Notes under the pieces: model-generated
Database searches by the model: none
What the model was told of the DNA's origin: nothing
Seen by the model: only the letters and a program-made list of their open reading frames with translations
In this document: in pieces, positions 1 through 6,323 of the stretch
Position numbering within the stretch: the first letter of the stretch is position 1
How the letters are laid out: the number at the start of each line of letters is the position of its first letter
Source: an uncultured Collinsella sp.
Lineage (GTDB): Bacteria > Actinomycetota > Coriobacteriia > Coriobacteriales > Coriobacteriaceae
Assembly (NCBI GenBank): GCA_905207425.1
Contig: CAJLLB010000092.1
Location: 1 to 8,082 of the forward strand
Direction: 5' to 3'
DNA: 8,082 nt
Program-made: the position numbers and the translations under genes

Positions 1-29
1 ATTCACGCCAATCTGACGTTCAATTTCGA

Positions 30-57
30 GGGCGCGACCAGAAGGTCAGCGCCCTTT
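30..57 (+). terminator. Terminator-like hairpin at left edge
   Basis: GGGCGC (30-35) pairs with GCGCCC (49-54), and GACC (36-39) pairs with GGTC (44-47), with one bulged A and an AGAA loop. TTTCATTT follows on the plus strand, so it would best end a plus-strand transcript entering from the left. A frame reading FTPI then TGA at 14-16 could be the tail of such a gene, but four codons are not proof. On the minus strand no T-run follows, so it is a poorer terminator for the aminotransferase gene, which ends 98 bp away. I see nothing else supportable between 58 and 151. Confidence 0.5.
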
Positions 58-151
58 CATTTCACGTCACCCTGGCGCAAATGCGGCTCGCTCGCTGTCG
101 TATGTCTATCCTGCGACGCCTCGATTCTTGCGGCGGCAGGCACCTAATCCC

Positions 152-1672
152 CTACGACTGGCGATAATGATCGAAGAAGTCGGCGAGGTCTTCGAGGGAC
201 TCTTTGAGCACTTCCATGCGCGGCAGGTAAACGATACGGAAGTGGTCGGGCTCGCCCCAGTTAAAGCCGCCACCGCGCGTGATGAGGATCTTCTTCTCGT
301 GCAGCAGGTCGAGAGCAAACTGCTCGTCATCGGTGATGTTGAACTTTTTAACATCCATCTTGGGGAAGATGTAGAACGCCGCACGCGGCTTAACCACCGA
401 GATGCCGTCAATCTTGTTGAGTGCCTCATACACAAAGTTGCGCTGCTCGTAGACACGACCGCCCGGGCGGATGTAGTTGTTAACAGACTGATGGCCGCCG
501 AGCGCCGTCTGGACGATCGACTGAGCCGGCACGTTGGAGCACAGGCGCATGTTGGAGAGCATGTTGACGCCCATGATGAAGTCGCTCATGCAGCGCTGGT
601 TGCCCGAAAGCACCATCCAGCCAATACGATAGCCCGCGATCATGTGCGACTTGGAAAGGCCGCTAAAGGTGACGCAGGGCAGGTCGGGAGCAAGCGAGGC
701 AATCGAGACGTGCTCGTAGCCGTCCATGCACAGGCGGTCGTAGATCTCATCGGCAAAGATCATCAGCTGATGCCTGCGTGCAATCTCGACGATGCCCTCG
801 AGCACCTCGCGCGGATAGACAGAACCCGTGGGGTTGTTGGGGTTGATGATGACGAGGGCTTTGGTCGCGCTCGTAATCTTGGACTCCATATCCTCCAGGT
901 CGGGATACCAATCCGCCTGCTCATCACACAGATAATGTACGGGATGACCGCCAGCAAGGGTTGCGCACGCCGTCCAGAGCGGATAGTCGGGGCTGGGGAT
1001 CAGAATCTCGTCGCCATTGTCGAGCAGCGCGTTCATCGAAAGCTGAATGAGCTCGGACACGCCGTTGCCCGTGTAGATATGCTCCATCTGAACGTTGGGC
1101 AGGCCTTTGATCTGCGAATACTGCATGATCGCCTTGCGCGCGGAGAACAGGCCACGCGAGTTGGAATAGCCTTCGCAGTCGGGCAGCTGCTGGCGCATGT
1201 CCTTGATGACCTCATCGGGCGTGCGGAAACCGAAGGGCGCCGGGTTGCCGATATTGAGCTTGAGGATGCGCTCGCCCTCGTCCTCCATACGGGCGGCCTC
1301 GTCGACGACGGGGCCGCGCACGTCATACAGGACGTTATCGAGCTTGGTGGATTTAGAAAAAGTACGCATGGTGGTGCTCCTTGCAATTTGAGCTGAGGGA
1401 TGGGGTTCGGGCTTGGAATCGTTGCGGGGTGATGATGCCTCGCCTTGATCGGCGTCGCCGGCAAGCAGCCAGGTAACATCGACCTCCATAATACGGGCGA
1501 GCAGCTCAGCCACATCGCGCCGCGGGATCGTCTTGCCGCTCACATATTGGCTCATCTGACTCTTGCCGAGTTTTTTGCCGAGCATCTCCGATGCGCGGAT
1601 CACGTCCGACTGGCGAACGTCGCGATCGGACATAGCCTGTCGCAGGCGATCGCTAAACGTCTCTTGGGCCAC
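152..1672 (-). CDS. alaA: XRE helix-turn-helix / AlaA-type alanine aminotransferase fusion
   Basis: This is a 506-residue protein in one uninterrupted frame. Residues about 5-70 are an XRE/Cro-type DNA-binding domain, with the recognition helix near GKSQMSQYVSGK (36-47). Residues 73-101 are a polar, proline-containing linker. Residues 102-506 are a full 405-residue fold-type I PLP aminotransferase, the same length as E. coli AlaA and recognisably similar to it throughout. AlaA transfers the amino group between glutamate and pyruvate in the cytosol, making alanine. In enzyme numbering (M102 = 1) I see NIGNPAPFGF, NPNNPTG with Asn179, ADEIYD with Asp207 and Tyr210, the PLP lysine in GLSK (Lys240), and the carboxylate-binding Arg378 in DHFRIV. 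All key residues are intact. The GTG start is chosen because AAGGAGG lies 5 nt upstream; a longer TTG-started reading lacks a ribosome site and runs through the operator. A second start at M102 is listed separately. Certainty is high for the enzyme and good for the DNA-binding domain. That the HTH regulates this gene is inference. Confidence 0.93.
   Translation of the reverse strand: MAQETFSDRLRQAMSDRDVRQSDVIRASEMLGKKLGKSQMSQYVSGKTIPRRDVAELLARIMEVDVTWLLAGDADQGEASSPRNDSKPEPHPSAQIARSTTMRTFSKSTKLDNVLYDVRGPVVDEAARMEDEGERILKLNIGNPAPFGFRTPDEVIKDMRQQLPDCEGYSNSRGLFSARKAIMQYSQIKGLPNVQMEHIYTGNGVSELIQLSMNALLDNGDEILIPSPDYPLWTACATLAGGHPVHYLCDEQADWYPDLEDMESKITSATKALVIINPNNPTGSVYPREVLEGIVEIARRHQLMIFADEIYDRLCMDGYEHVSIASLAPDLPCVTFSGLSKSHMIAGYRIGWMVLSGNQRCMSDFIMGVNMLSNMRLCSNVPAQSIVQTALGGHQSVNNYIRPGGRVYEQRNFVYEALNKIDGISVVKPRAAFYIFPKMDVKKFNITDDEQFALDLLHEKKILITRGGGFNWGEPDHFRIVYLPRMEVLKESLEDLADFFDHYRQS
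1367..1382 (-). promoter_or_regulatory. Internal ribosome site and ATG for free AlaA
   Basis: Inside the fusion gene, AAGGAG (1382-1377) sits 7 nt before an in-frame ATG (1369-1367). Starting there gives MRTFSKSTKLDNV and a 405-residue protein, which is where stand-alone AlaA proteins begin. The Shine-Dalgarno sequence falls in the linker coding sequence. The site therefore looks usable, either as a relic of a once-separate gene or as a working second start that makes the enzyme without the DNA-binding domain. Confidence 0.6.
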
Positions 1673-1690
1673 TAGAACCTCCTTGCTGGC

Positions 1691-1775
1691 AAAGTTCAAT
1701 TTATAGAACACGAATTGAACCAAGGTTCAATTTAGCAAGCAGTATAGCGCGGCACCTCATTCGAAAGTTCAATTT
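1691..1775. promoter_or_regulatory. Three phased operator boxes, one a perfect palindrome
   Basis: AAAGTTCAATTT occurs identically at 1691-1702 and 1764-1775, and AAGGTTCAATTT, one base different, at 1722-1733. The starts are 31 and 42 bp apart, close to 3 and 4 turns of DNA, so all boxes lie on one face. The middle box is half of a perfect inverted repeat, AATTGAACCAAGGTTCAATT (1713-1732). The repeat follows the -10 element of the aminotransferase promoter, and the box at 1691 lies 7 bp upstream of the ribosome site. XRE-family regulators typically bind such palindromes. The obvious candidate ligand is the HTH domain encoded just downstream. Confidence 0.7.
1741..1772 (-). promoter_or_regulatory. 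Probable promoter of the HTH-AlaA gene
   Basis: TATACT (1746-1741) is a good -10 element. The upstream operator box supplies possible -35 sequences: GAACTT (1770-1765, 18-nt spacer) or TTGAAC (1772-1767, 20-nt spacer, too long for a standard promoter). Transcription would begin near 1734, placing the palindrome at about +2 to +22 and leaving a leader of roughly 60 nt. A repressor there would block promoter clearance. Confidence 0.45.
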
Positions 1776-1834
1776 CATAAGAAAATGTACCGGACTCCGA
1801 GATTTGCCCAAAGCGGACAATGGCGTGTACGCGT

Positions 1835-2692
1835 TTAGAGGTATTCAAGGAATCGAGCGGCGGCAAGCGAAACGTCAGCCGTGCGATATATCGCATTGAT
1901 CTGCCGATGGGGATGTCCCTCGAGCGAACGCACGGCAACATCGAACTGACAGCGGCGCAAGATGAGCGCGGGAAGAATGCTCACGCCCAGGCCGTCCTCG
2001 ACCATGGCCATAATCGCATAGTCATCCCAGGTCGACAGCGTGGAGCACACCGCCAGTCCCGCCCGACGGAACAGCGGCGTAATCTCGTCATCGGTGCCGC
2101 GTTCTAGCAGAATAAACTGCTCGTTGGCTAAATCGGCAAGAGAAACGACCTCCGCCGTGGCAAGCAAAGAATCTGCCGGCACCACCGCCATCAACTCGTC
2201 GCGCACCAAAGACCGCGATGCCATGCCGTTTTCTCGTGGCTCACGCGGGATAAAGCCCAGGTCGCAGCGGCCTTCCGCCACCCATTGCTCAATCTCGGAG
2301 TAATCACCCATCAGCAGCTCGTAATCGACATCCGGATGATCGGCGCGAAAGCGCGCAATCACCGGCGGCAGCACGTGGGTCGCCACACTCGAAAACGTAC
2401 CGATGCAGATTTTGCCGCGCATGAGCCCGCGCATCTCATCCACCCGTCGCTGCAAGCGAATGAATTCCTCGCAGAGCGCCTCGACAGCCGGCATGACCTG
2501 CCGCCCGTCGGCAGAAAGCACTACGCCCTCGCGACTGCGGTCGAGCACCTTAAAGCCCCAATCGGCCTCAAGATCGGCCACCATACGGCTCACGCCCGAC
2601 TGCGAATAGCTCAGGCGCTCGGCAGCACGCGTAAAGCTTCCGGCGCGCACCGTCTCCAGCAGCACCTGCATCTTTTGAATATTCGTTTCCAC
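1835..2692 (-). CDS. LysR-family transcriptional regulator
   Basis: This is a 285-residue LysR-type regulator, slightly shorter than the usual 295-310. Residues about 4-65 form the winged helix-turn-helix: the family pattern is clear in RAGSFTRAAERLSYSQSGVS, followed by a linker helix to about residue 85. Residues about 90-285 are the periplasmic-binding-like effector domain, beginning GKICIGTFSSVATHVLPP and including CDLGFIP and GLGVSILPA. The GTG start is supported by GGAGG 6 nt upstream. The gene is divergent from the EamA transporter at 2811, and the shared gap carries a T-N11-A box, so control of that transporter and of itself is likely. The effector cannot be read from sequence. The gap of 162 bp to the downstream aminotransferase gene has that gene's own promoter, and I found no clear terminator between them, so some read-through is possible. 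Confidence 0.93.
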   Translation of the reverse strand: METNIQKMQVLLETVRAGSFTRAAERLSYSQSGVSRMVADLEADWGFKVLDRSREGVVLSADGRQVMPAVEALCEEFIRLQRRVDEMRGLMRGKICIGTFSSVATHVLPPVIARFRADHPDVDYELLMGDYSEIEQWVAEGRCDLGFIPREPRENGMASRSLVRDELMAVVPADSLLATAEVVSLADLANEQFILLERGTDDEITPLFRRAGLAVCSTLSTWDDYAIMAMVEDGLGVSILPALILRRCQFDVAVRSLEGHPHRQINAIYRTADVSLAAARFLEYL

Positions 2693-2709
2693 GACACGCC
2701 TCCACCTTT

Positions 2710-2728
2710 ACATGAATTTTTGTCATGT
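2710..2728. promoter_or_regulatory. LysR-type T-N11-A binding site
   Basis: ACATGA (2710-2715) and TCATGT (2723-2728) form a perfect inverted repeat around 7 bp and contain the family motif T-N11-A (T2713, A2725). The site lies just downstream of the regulator gene's -10 box, suited to autorepression. It also overlaps the weak -35 region of the transporter promoter, suited to activation. That the adjacent LysR protein binds it is inferred from position and symmetry. Confidence 0.65.
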
Positions 2729-2745
2729 TAGCCATGCATTATATT
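2717..2745 (+). promoter_or_regulatory. Weak promoter of the EamA transporter gene
   Basis: TATATT (2740-2745) is a fair -10 element. The sequence 17 nt upstream, TTTTTG (2717-2722), is a poor -35. The -10 overlaps the opposing TATAAT of the LysR gene, so the two promoters probably exclude each other. A poor -35 overlapped by the LysR box fits activator dependence. Confidence 0.35.
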
Positions 2746-2765
2746 CGCTTTTCTTCTATTGCCAG
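2738..2765 (-). promoter_or_regulatory. Promoter of the LysR regulator gene
   Basis: On the minus strand, CTGGCA (2765-2760) and a consensus TATAAT (2743-2738) are separated by 16 nt. Transcription would start near 2731, so the T-N11-A box would cover about +3 to +21 of this transcript. Confidence 0.55.
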
Positions 2766-2810
2766 TTCGCCCATAGTGAACATGCTCGAATATAGAGGGG
2801 ACGGAAGCGC

Positions 2811-3722
2811 ATGGACAACGGACTGTTTACGTACTTAGCAGCATTGCTATTGTTTGGCTCCAACGGCATCATCGCCGCTGCCATCGCGCTGCCGAGCTCC
2901 GATATCGTGCTACTGCGCACGATTTTGGGCGCCCTCTCGCTTGTCACTATCCTTGCCATCACCCAACGCCATAAATTGCAGGCGCCATCTCGTCCCCGCG
3001 AAGCCGCAGCACTCCTTCTGTCGGGAGCCGCGCTGGGTGCCAGCTGGATTTTTCTGTTCCGTGCCTACCAGACGATCGGCGTCGGCGTATCCTCGCTGCT
3101 GTACTACTGTGGCCCCATCATTGTCATGGCGCTCTCCCCACTCATCTTTGGTGAAAAACTGACCGGCGGCAAAATCGCCGGGTTTATCGCCGTCGCCTGC
3201 GGTGCTTTTCTCATTGCAGCACAAGGTCTAGGCGGCAATATGCCCATTGCGGGTATCGTCTGCGGTATCGCCTCGGCATTTTGCTATGCGCTGATGGTCA
3301 TCGCTAGCAAGGGTGCGCCACACATCGAAGGCCTCGAGAACTCCACGCTCCAGGTGAGCGCCGCCTTTGTGACCGCGCTGGTCCTCACGCTCATCACGCA
3401 GGGCGCTCCCTCATTCCTGTCCGCCGGCGTCGCCGCCAGTATTGATTGGCGCGCCGTCGTCATGCTCGGCGTCGTCAACACCGGCATCGGTTGCCTGCTC
3501 TACTTTAGTGCCGTCGCCAAGCTGCCCGTCCAGACCGTCGCGGTCGTCGGCTACCTCGAGCCGCTTTCGGCCGTCGTGTTCTCGGCCGTCCTTTTGGGCG
3601 AAGCCATAACACCGGTCCGCCTGATGGGCGCCGCGCTTATCATCGGCGGCGCGATTTTTTGCGAACTCGCCGGCAAACGCGCAAACGCCAAGGCTGGCAT
3701 CGCCCAGACAGTACGTGCTTAA
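2811..3722 (+). CDS. EamA/DMT-family inner-membrane transporter
   Basis: This is a 303-residue, very hydrophobic protein with the length and internal duplication of the drug/metabolite transporter superfamily: about ten membrane helices in two EamA repeats (residues about 5-137 and 148-287). The first repeat ends in SPLIFGEKLTGGKIAGFIAV and the second in LGEAITPVRLMGAALIIGG, the usual EamA repeat-ending pattern of a glutamate followed by a last helix. The protein sits in the cytoplasmic membrane. Members export amino acids, nucleobases or other metabolites, or take up small solutes, and the substrate cannot be read from sequence. The ATG start has AGAGGGG 10 nt upstream. The gene is divergent from the LysR gene and probably its target. 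It ends 158 bp before the potassium transporter start and is probably a separate transcript. Confidence 0.92.
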   Translation: MDNGLFTYLAALLLFGSNGIIAAAIALPSSDIVLLRTILGALSLVTILAITQRHKLQAPSRPREAAALLLSGAALGASWIFLFRAYQTIGVGVSSLLYYCGPIIVMALSPLIFGEKLTGGKIAGFIAVACGAFLIAAQGLGGNMPIAGIVCGIASAFCYALMVIASKGAPHIEGLENSTLQVSAAFVTALVLTLITQGAPSFLSAGVAASIDWRAVVMLGVVNTGIGCLLYFSAVAKLPVQTVAVVGYLEPLSAVVFSAVLLGEAITPVRLMGAALIIGGAIFCELAGKRANAKAGIAQTVRA

Positions 3723-3756
3723 AAGCCCCTGCTTTGAAATGCTACCTGCGTAGATA

Positions 3757-3780
3757 AATAATCCCCAGCTGAGGATTATT
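3757..3780 (+). terminator. Hairpin after the EamA gene, possible weak terminator
   Basis: AATAATCC (3757-3764) pairs with GGATTATT (3773-3780) around an 8-nt loop containing CAGCTG. It lies 34 bp after the transporter stop codon. The stem is AU-rich and no U-run follows, so it is a weak intrinsic terminator at best. It could equally be a protein-binding palindrome in the potassium transporter's upstream region. Confidence 0.35.
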
Positions 3781-3837
3781 GTCTAAAATAACCTGATGTG
3801 CCAAACTGCTCTTGTATGTATAAAGACGGCATAAAGA

Positions 3838-3858
3838 TTATCTGTCCTAAACAGATAA
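3838..3858 (+). promoter_or_regulatory. Perfect inverted repeat just before the kup ribosome site
   Basis: TTATCTGT (3838-3845) and ACAGATAA (3851-3858) are perfect 8-bp arms around CCTAA, ending 10 nt before the kup Shine-Dalgarno sequence. As DNA it resembles a repressor operator, and as RNA it could modulate initiation. The 158-bp gap is otherwise AT-rich. I could not identify a convincing -35/-10 pair: TTGTAT (3812) with GATTAT (3836) is the best and is weak. Confidence 0.45.
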
Positions 3859-3868
3859 CCGGATGTCT

Positions 3869-3883
3869 AAGGGAGTCCACGTG
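3869..3883 (+). promoter_or_regulatory. Ribosome site that decides the kup start
   Basis: AAGGGAG (3869-3875) lies 5 nt before GTG at 3881. The in-frame ATG at 3863 is preceded only by ACCGG and has no ribosome site, and the Shine-Dalgarno sequence would lie inside its coding region. GTG is therefore the better start and removes six residues. Confidence 0.7.
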
Positions 3884-6112
3884 GCACACAACAAACTGGA
3901 GGCAAGCCCCCAAGACCAGCGTGGTCAAGGCGGGCACGGAGCCATCCCCCTCTCCGCTGGCATGCTGCTTGTAACGCTCGGCGTCGTCTATGGCGACATC
4001 GGCACGAGCCCCATGTACACCATGAAATCAATCGTCGCCAACAACGGCGGCATCGGTACCGTCAGCGAGGACATGATCCTGGGCGCGCTTTCGCTCGTCA
4101 TCTGGACCATGACGCTCGTGACCACGGTCAAGTACGTGGTAATCGCCATGAAGGCCGACAACCACAACGAAGGCGGCATCTTCGCCCTGTTCAGTCTCGT
4201 GCGCAAGGTGGCGCCATGGCTGATTCTGCCCGCCATGATCGGCGGTGCGGCACTGCTTGCCGACGGCATCCTCACCCCCGCCGTCACGGTCACCACAGCC
4301 ATCGAGGGCCTGCGTACCATCGAGTGGGGCCACGCGCTGCTTGGCGACGGCCAGACCAACGTCATCATCATCACCATCATCATTATCTGCGGCCTGTTTG
4401 CCATGCAGCGCGCCGGTACCTCGTCGATCGGCAAGCTGTTCGGCCCGCTCATGACGCTGTGGTTCCTGTTCCTGGCAGGCGCCGGCCTGTTCAACATGCT
4501 CGGCAACCTGTCCATCCTACGCGCGCTCAACCCCATCCGCGGCATCATGTTCCTGTTCTCGCCCATCAACCACTCGGGCATCATGGTGCTCGGCTTCGTC
4601 TTTCTGTCGACGACCGGCGCCGAGGCCCTCTACTCGGACATGGGCCACGTGGGCAAGGCTAACATTTACGCATCCTGGCCATTCGTAAAGGCGGCCCTCA
4701 TCCTTAACTATCTGGGTCAGGGCGCTTGGCTGCTCGCCAACAGCTCCAACCCCCAGATGCTCGCGATGGATATCGTTAACCCGTTCTATATGATGCTTCC
4801 CGAGCCCCTGCGCCCCTTTGCCATTGTGCTTTCGGCCGTGGCGGCCATCATCGCCTCGCAAGCGCTCATAACCGGCTCGTTCTCGCTGGTATCCGAGGCT
4901 ACGCGCCTCAACCTTATGCCGCACCTGCGCATCCACTACCCCAGCGACACCAAGGGTCAACTCTATATTCCGCTCGTCAACAACATCATGTGGGTCGGCT
5001 GCATCTTCATCGTGCTGCTGTTCCAAAACTCCGAGCGCATGGAAAGCGCCTACGGCCTCGCCATTACCGTGACCATGCTCATGACCACCACGCTTTTGAC
5101 GAGCTATATCGCTGGCATTCTCAAGCACAAGCTGGGCGCCTGCGTCTTCGCCCTGCTCTTCGGTGCCATTGAGCTGTGCTTCTTCGCCTCGTGCCTCACC
5201 ATGTTCTTTGACGGCGGCTACGTCATGATCTTCCTGGCCGCACTGCTGTTTGGCCTTATGTATGTGTGGCGTCGCGGCACCGCCATCGAGCGCACGCAGA
5301 CGATTCTGCTGCCCGTCTCCAAGTACATCGACCAGCTCAATCGCCTGCGCAATGACGAGACCTATCCCGTGCTCGCTGACAATCTGGTATTTCTCACCAA
5401 CAGCCCCGACCCGCTCACGCTCGACCGCGACGTGCTCTATTCCATCCTAGATAAGCATCCCAAGCGCGCCAAGGCATATTGGTTCATTAACGTGCACGTT
5501 ACCGACGAACCCTATACGCACGAGTATTCCGTCGAGACCTTTGGCACGGACTTCCTCTTCCGCGTTCGCCTGGACCTGGGCTTTAAGGTCAACCAGCGCG
5601 TCAACGCCTATCTGCGTCAGATCGTCGGCGACTTGATGGCATCGGGCGAGCTGCCGCCGCAACATCACACCTACTCCATCTACGAGACGCGCGGCAACGT
5701 AGGTGACTTCCGCTTTTGCATGCTGCGCAAGATGCTTGCCCCCGAAACGGACATCAACCGCGATGACCACCGCGTGATGGCCATCAAGTACGCCGTCCGC
5801 CGCGCCTGCGGAAGCCCGGCACGCTGGTACGGTCTCGAGAACTCGGCCATCATCATTGAGTACGTACCGCTCTTTGCCCGCATGCGCCCGGCCGTCAAAC
5901 TTGTGCGCACCCAGGTGCCGCTCGAGGTTCAGATCGAAGAGGCCGAGGAAATGGAGGTCGACATCTTCTCGGACGACTTGGTCAACGGCAACGAAGCCGG
6001 TAAGGACATGAACGTCGATCCCACCGAGTTGCTCGAGAGCGTCGCCGATACGCCCGAACAGCAACAGCTCGACGGCCTCGAGAACGAACAACTCAACGAC
6101 GCCAACTTCTAG
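3881..6112 (+). CDS. kup: Kup-family potassium uptake transporter
   Basis: This is a 743-residue protein of the KUP/HAK/KT family, which imports potassium through the cytoplasmic membrane, in characterised bacterial members by proton symport. Family signatures are intact: GVVYGDIGTSP (about 34-44), KADNHNEGG (about 91-99), DGILTPA (about 128-134) and TTGAEALYSDMGH (about 244-256). About twelve membrane helices occupy residues 25-464. A cytoplasmic C-terminal domain of about 280 residues follows. It is longer than the E. coli protein's (622 residues in all), and its last 70 or so residues are strongly acidic and low in hydrophobics (e.g. IEEAEEMEVDIFSDD), a probable disordered tail. The gene is single, with its own leader and a strong terminator after it, so it is probably monocistronic. 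Potassium transporters are often controlled by cyclic di-AMP, but I could not match its riboswitch in the leader. Certainty is very high for the family. Confidence 0.97.
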   Translation: MAHNKLEASPQDQRGQGGHGAIPLSAGMLLVTLGVVYGDIGTSPMYTMKSIVANNGGIGTVSEDMILGALSLVIWTMTLVTTVKYVVIAMKADNHNEGGIFALFSLVRKVAPWLILPAMIGGAALLADGILTPAVTVTTAIEGLRTIEWGHALLGDGQTNVIIITIIIICGLFAMQRAGTSSIGKLFGPLMTLWFLFLAGAGLFNMLGNLSILRALNPIRGIMFLFSPINHSGIMVLGFVFLSTTGAEALYSDMGHVGKANIYASWPFVKAALILNYLGQGAWLLANSSNPQMLAMDIVNPFYMMLPEPLRPFAIVLSAVAAIIASQALITGSFSLVSEATRLNLMPHLRIHYPSDTKGQLYIPLVNNIMWVGCIFIVLLFQNSERMESAYGLAITVTMLMTTTLLTSYIAGILKHKLGACVFALLFGAIELCFFASCLTMFFDGGYVMIFLAALLFGLMYVWRRGTAIERTQTILLPVSKYIDQLNRLRNDETYPVLADNLVFLTNSPDPLTLDRDVLYSILDKHPKRAKAYWFINVHVTDEPYTHEYSVETFGTDFLFRVRLDLGFKVNQRVNAYLRQIVGDLMASGELPPQHHTYSIYETRGNVGDFRFCMLRKMLAPETDINRDDHRVMAIKYAVRRACGSPARWYGLENSAIIIEYVPLFARMRPAVKLVRTQVPLEVQIEEAEEMEVDIFSDDLVNGNEAGKDMNVDPTELLESVADTPEQQQLDGLENEQLNDANF

Positions 6113-6132
6113 CGACGCCATAAATCAACGAC

Positions 6133-6170
6133 AGCGGCCCTGCGCCTCACGATCTGCCAGGGCCGCTTTT
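6133..6170 (+). terminator. Rho-independent terminator of kup
   Basis: AGCGGCCCTG (6133-6142) pairs perfectly with CAGGGCCGCT (6158-6167) over 10 bp, and the last T plus TTT gives a short U-run. It begins 20 nt after the kup stop codon. The 15-nt loop is long, but the stem is strong. Confidence 0.85.
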
Positions 6171-6229
6171 GTCTACGTTTTTGGCCAGGTAAAACACCTT
6201 TGAGGCTTTACCTGGGCGTAATCGTAGAC
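6171..6229. repeat. Nested inverted repeat in the convergent gap
   Basis: The inner arms are CCAGGTAAA (6185-6193) and TTTACCTGG (6207-6215), and the outer arms GTCTACG (6171-6177) and CGTAGAC (6223-6229). Both are perfect and are separated by a symmetric 7+7-nt internal loop. The structure abuts the kup terminator. Neither strand has a proper T-run after it, so it is not a standard terminator. It could be a repeat element, a processing site, or a second stop for transcripts meeting between the convergent genes. Confidence 0.55.
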
Positions 6230-6246
6230 TGCTATTCGGCATTTCC

Positions 6247-6270
6247 GGGGCTAGACAACCGCCTGGCCCC
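6247..6270. terminator. Third hairpin between kup and the esterase gene
   Basis: GGGGCTAG (6247-6254) pairs with CTGGCCCC (6263-6270) with one G-U pair and an 8-nt loop. There is no T-run on either side. Read from the minus strand, it lies 54 nt past the esterase stop codon and could help end that transcript. A T-rich stretch (TTCTTTTTC, 6318-6310 minus) also lies just after the stop, following a short AGAGA/TCTCT hairpin at 6328-6341 that overlaps the stop region. Both are weak. Confidence 0.3.
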
Positions 6271-6323
6271 AATCGGTCATATAACCCTAGCCCACATTGA
6301 AATGCCATCGAAAAAGAAGCAGG

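Noticed and set aside
128..1396. Long plus-strand open frame of 422 codons opposite the aminotransferase
   Set aside because: It is antisense to a gene with clear AlaA similarity and intact catalytic motifs. Long antisense frames are common opposite GC-rich genes, and this one shows no recognisable domain or good ribosome site.
1673..1723. Longer TTG-started version of the aminotransferase fusion (523 residues)
   Set aside because: The extra codons run across the operator and Shine-Dalgarno sequence, and the GTG at 1672 has an ideal ribosome site.
3723..3880. Cyclic di-AMP (ydaO-type) riboswitch before kup
   Set aside because: I considered it because of the target gene, but the AT-rich region has only two simple hairpins and I could not match the conserved multi-helix core.
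4216..4662. Frame with a run of histidines resembling a metal-binding protein
   Set aside because: The histidines come from repeated ATC/ATT isoleucine codons of a Kup membrane helix read out of frame.
5447..6121. Minus-strand frame of 224 codons opposite the kup C-terminal domain
   Set aside because: It is a shadow of the strongly supported kup reading frame, running through the kup stop and with no family resemblance.
6133..6270. Three successive inverted repeats as a possible CRISPR or integron-type array
   Set aside because: The three hairpins differ in sequence and spacing, with no repeated unit or spacers.
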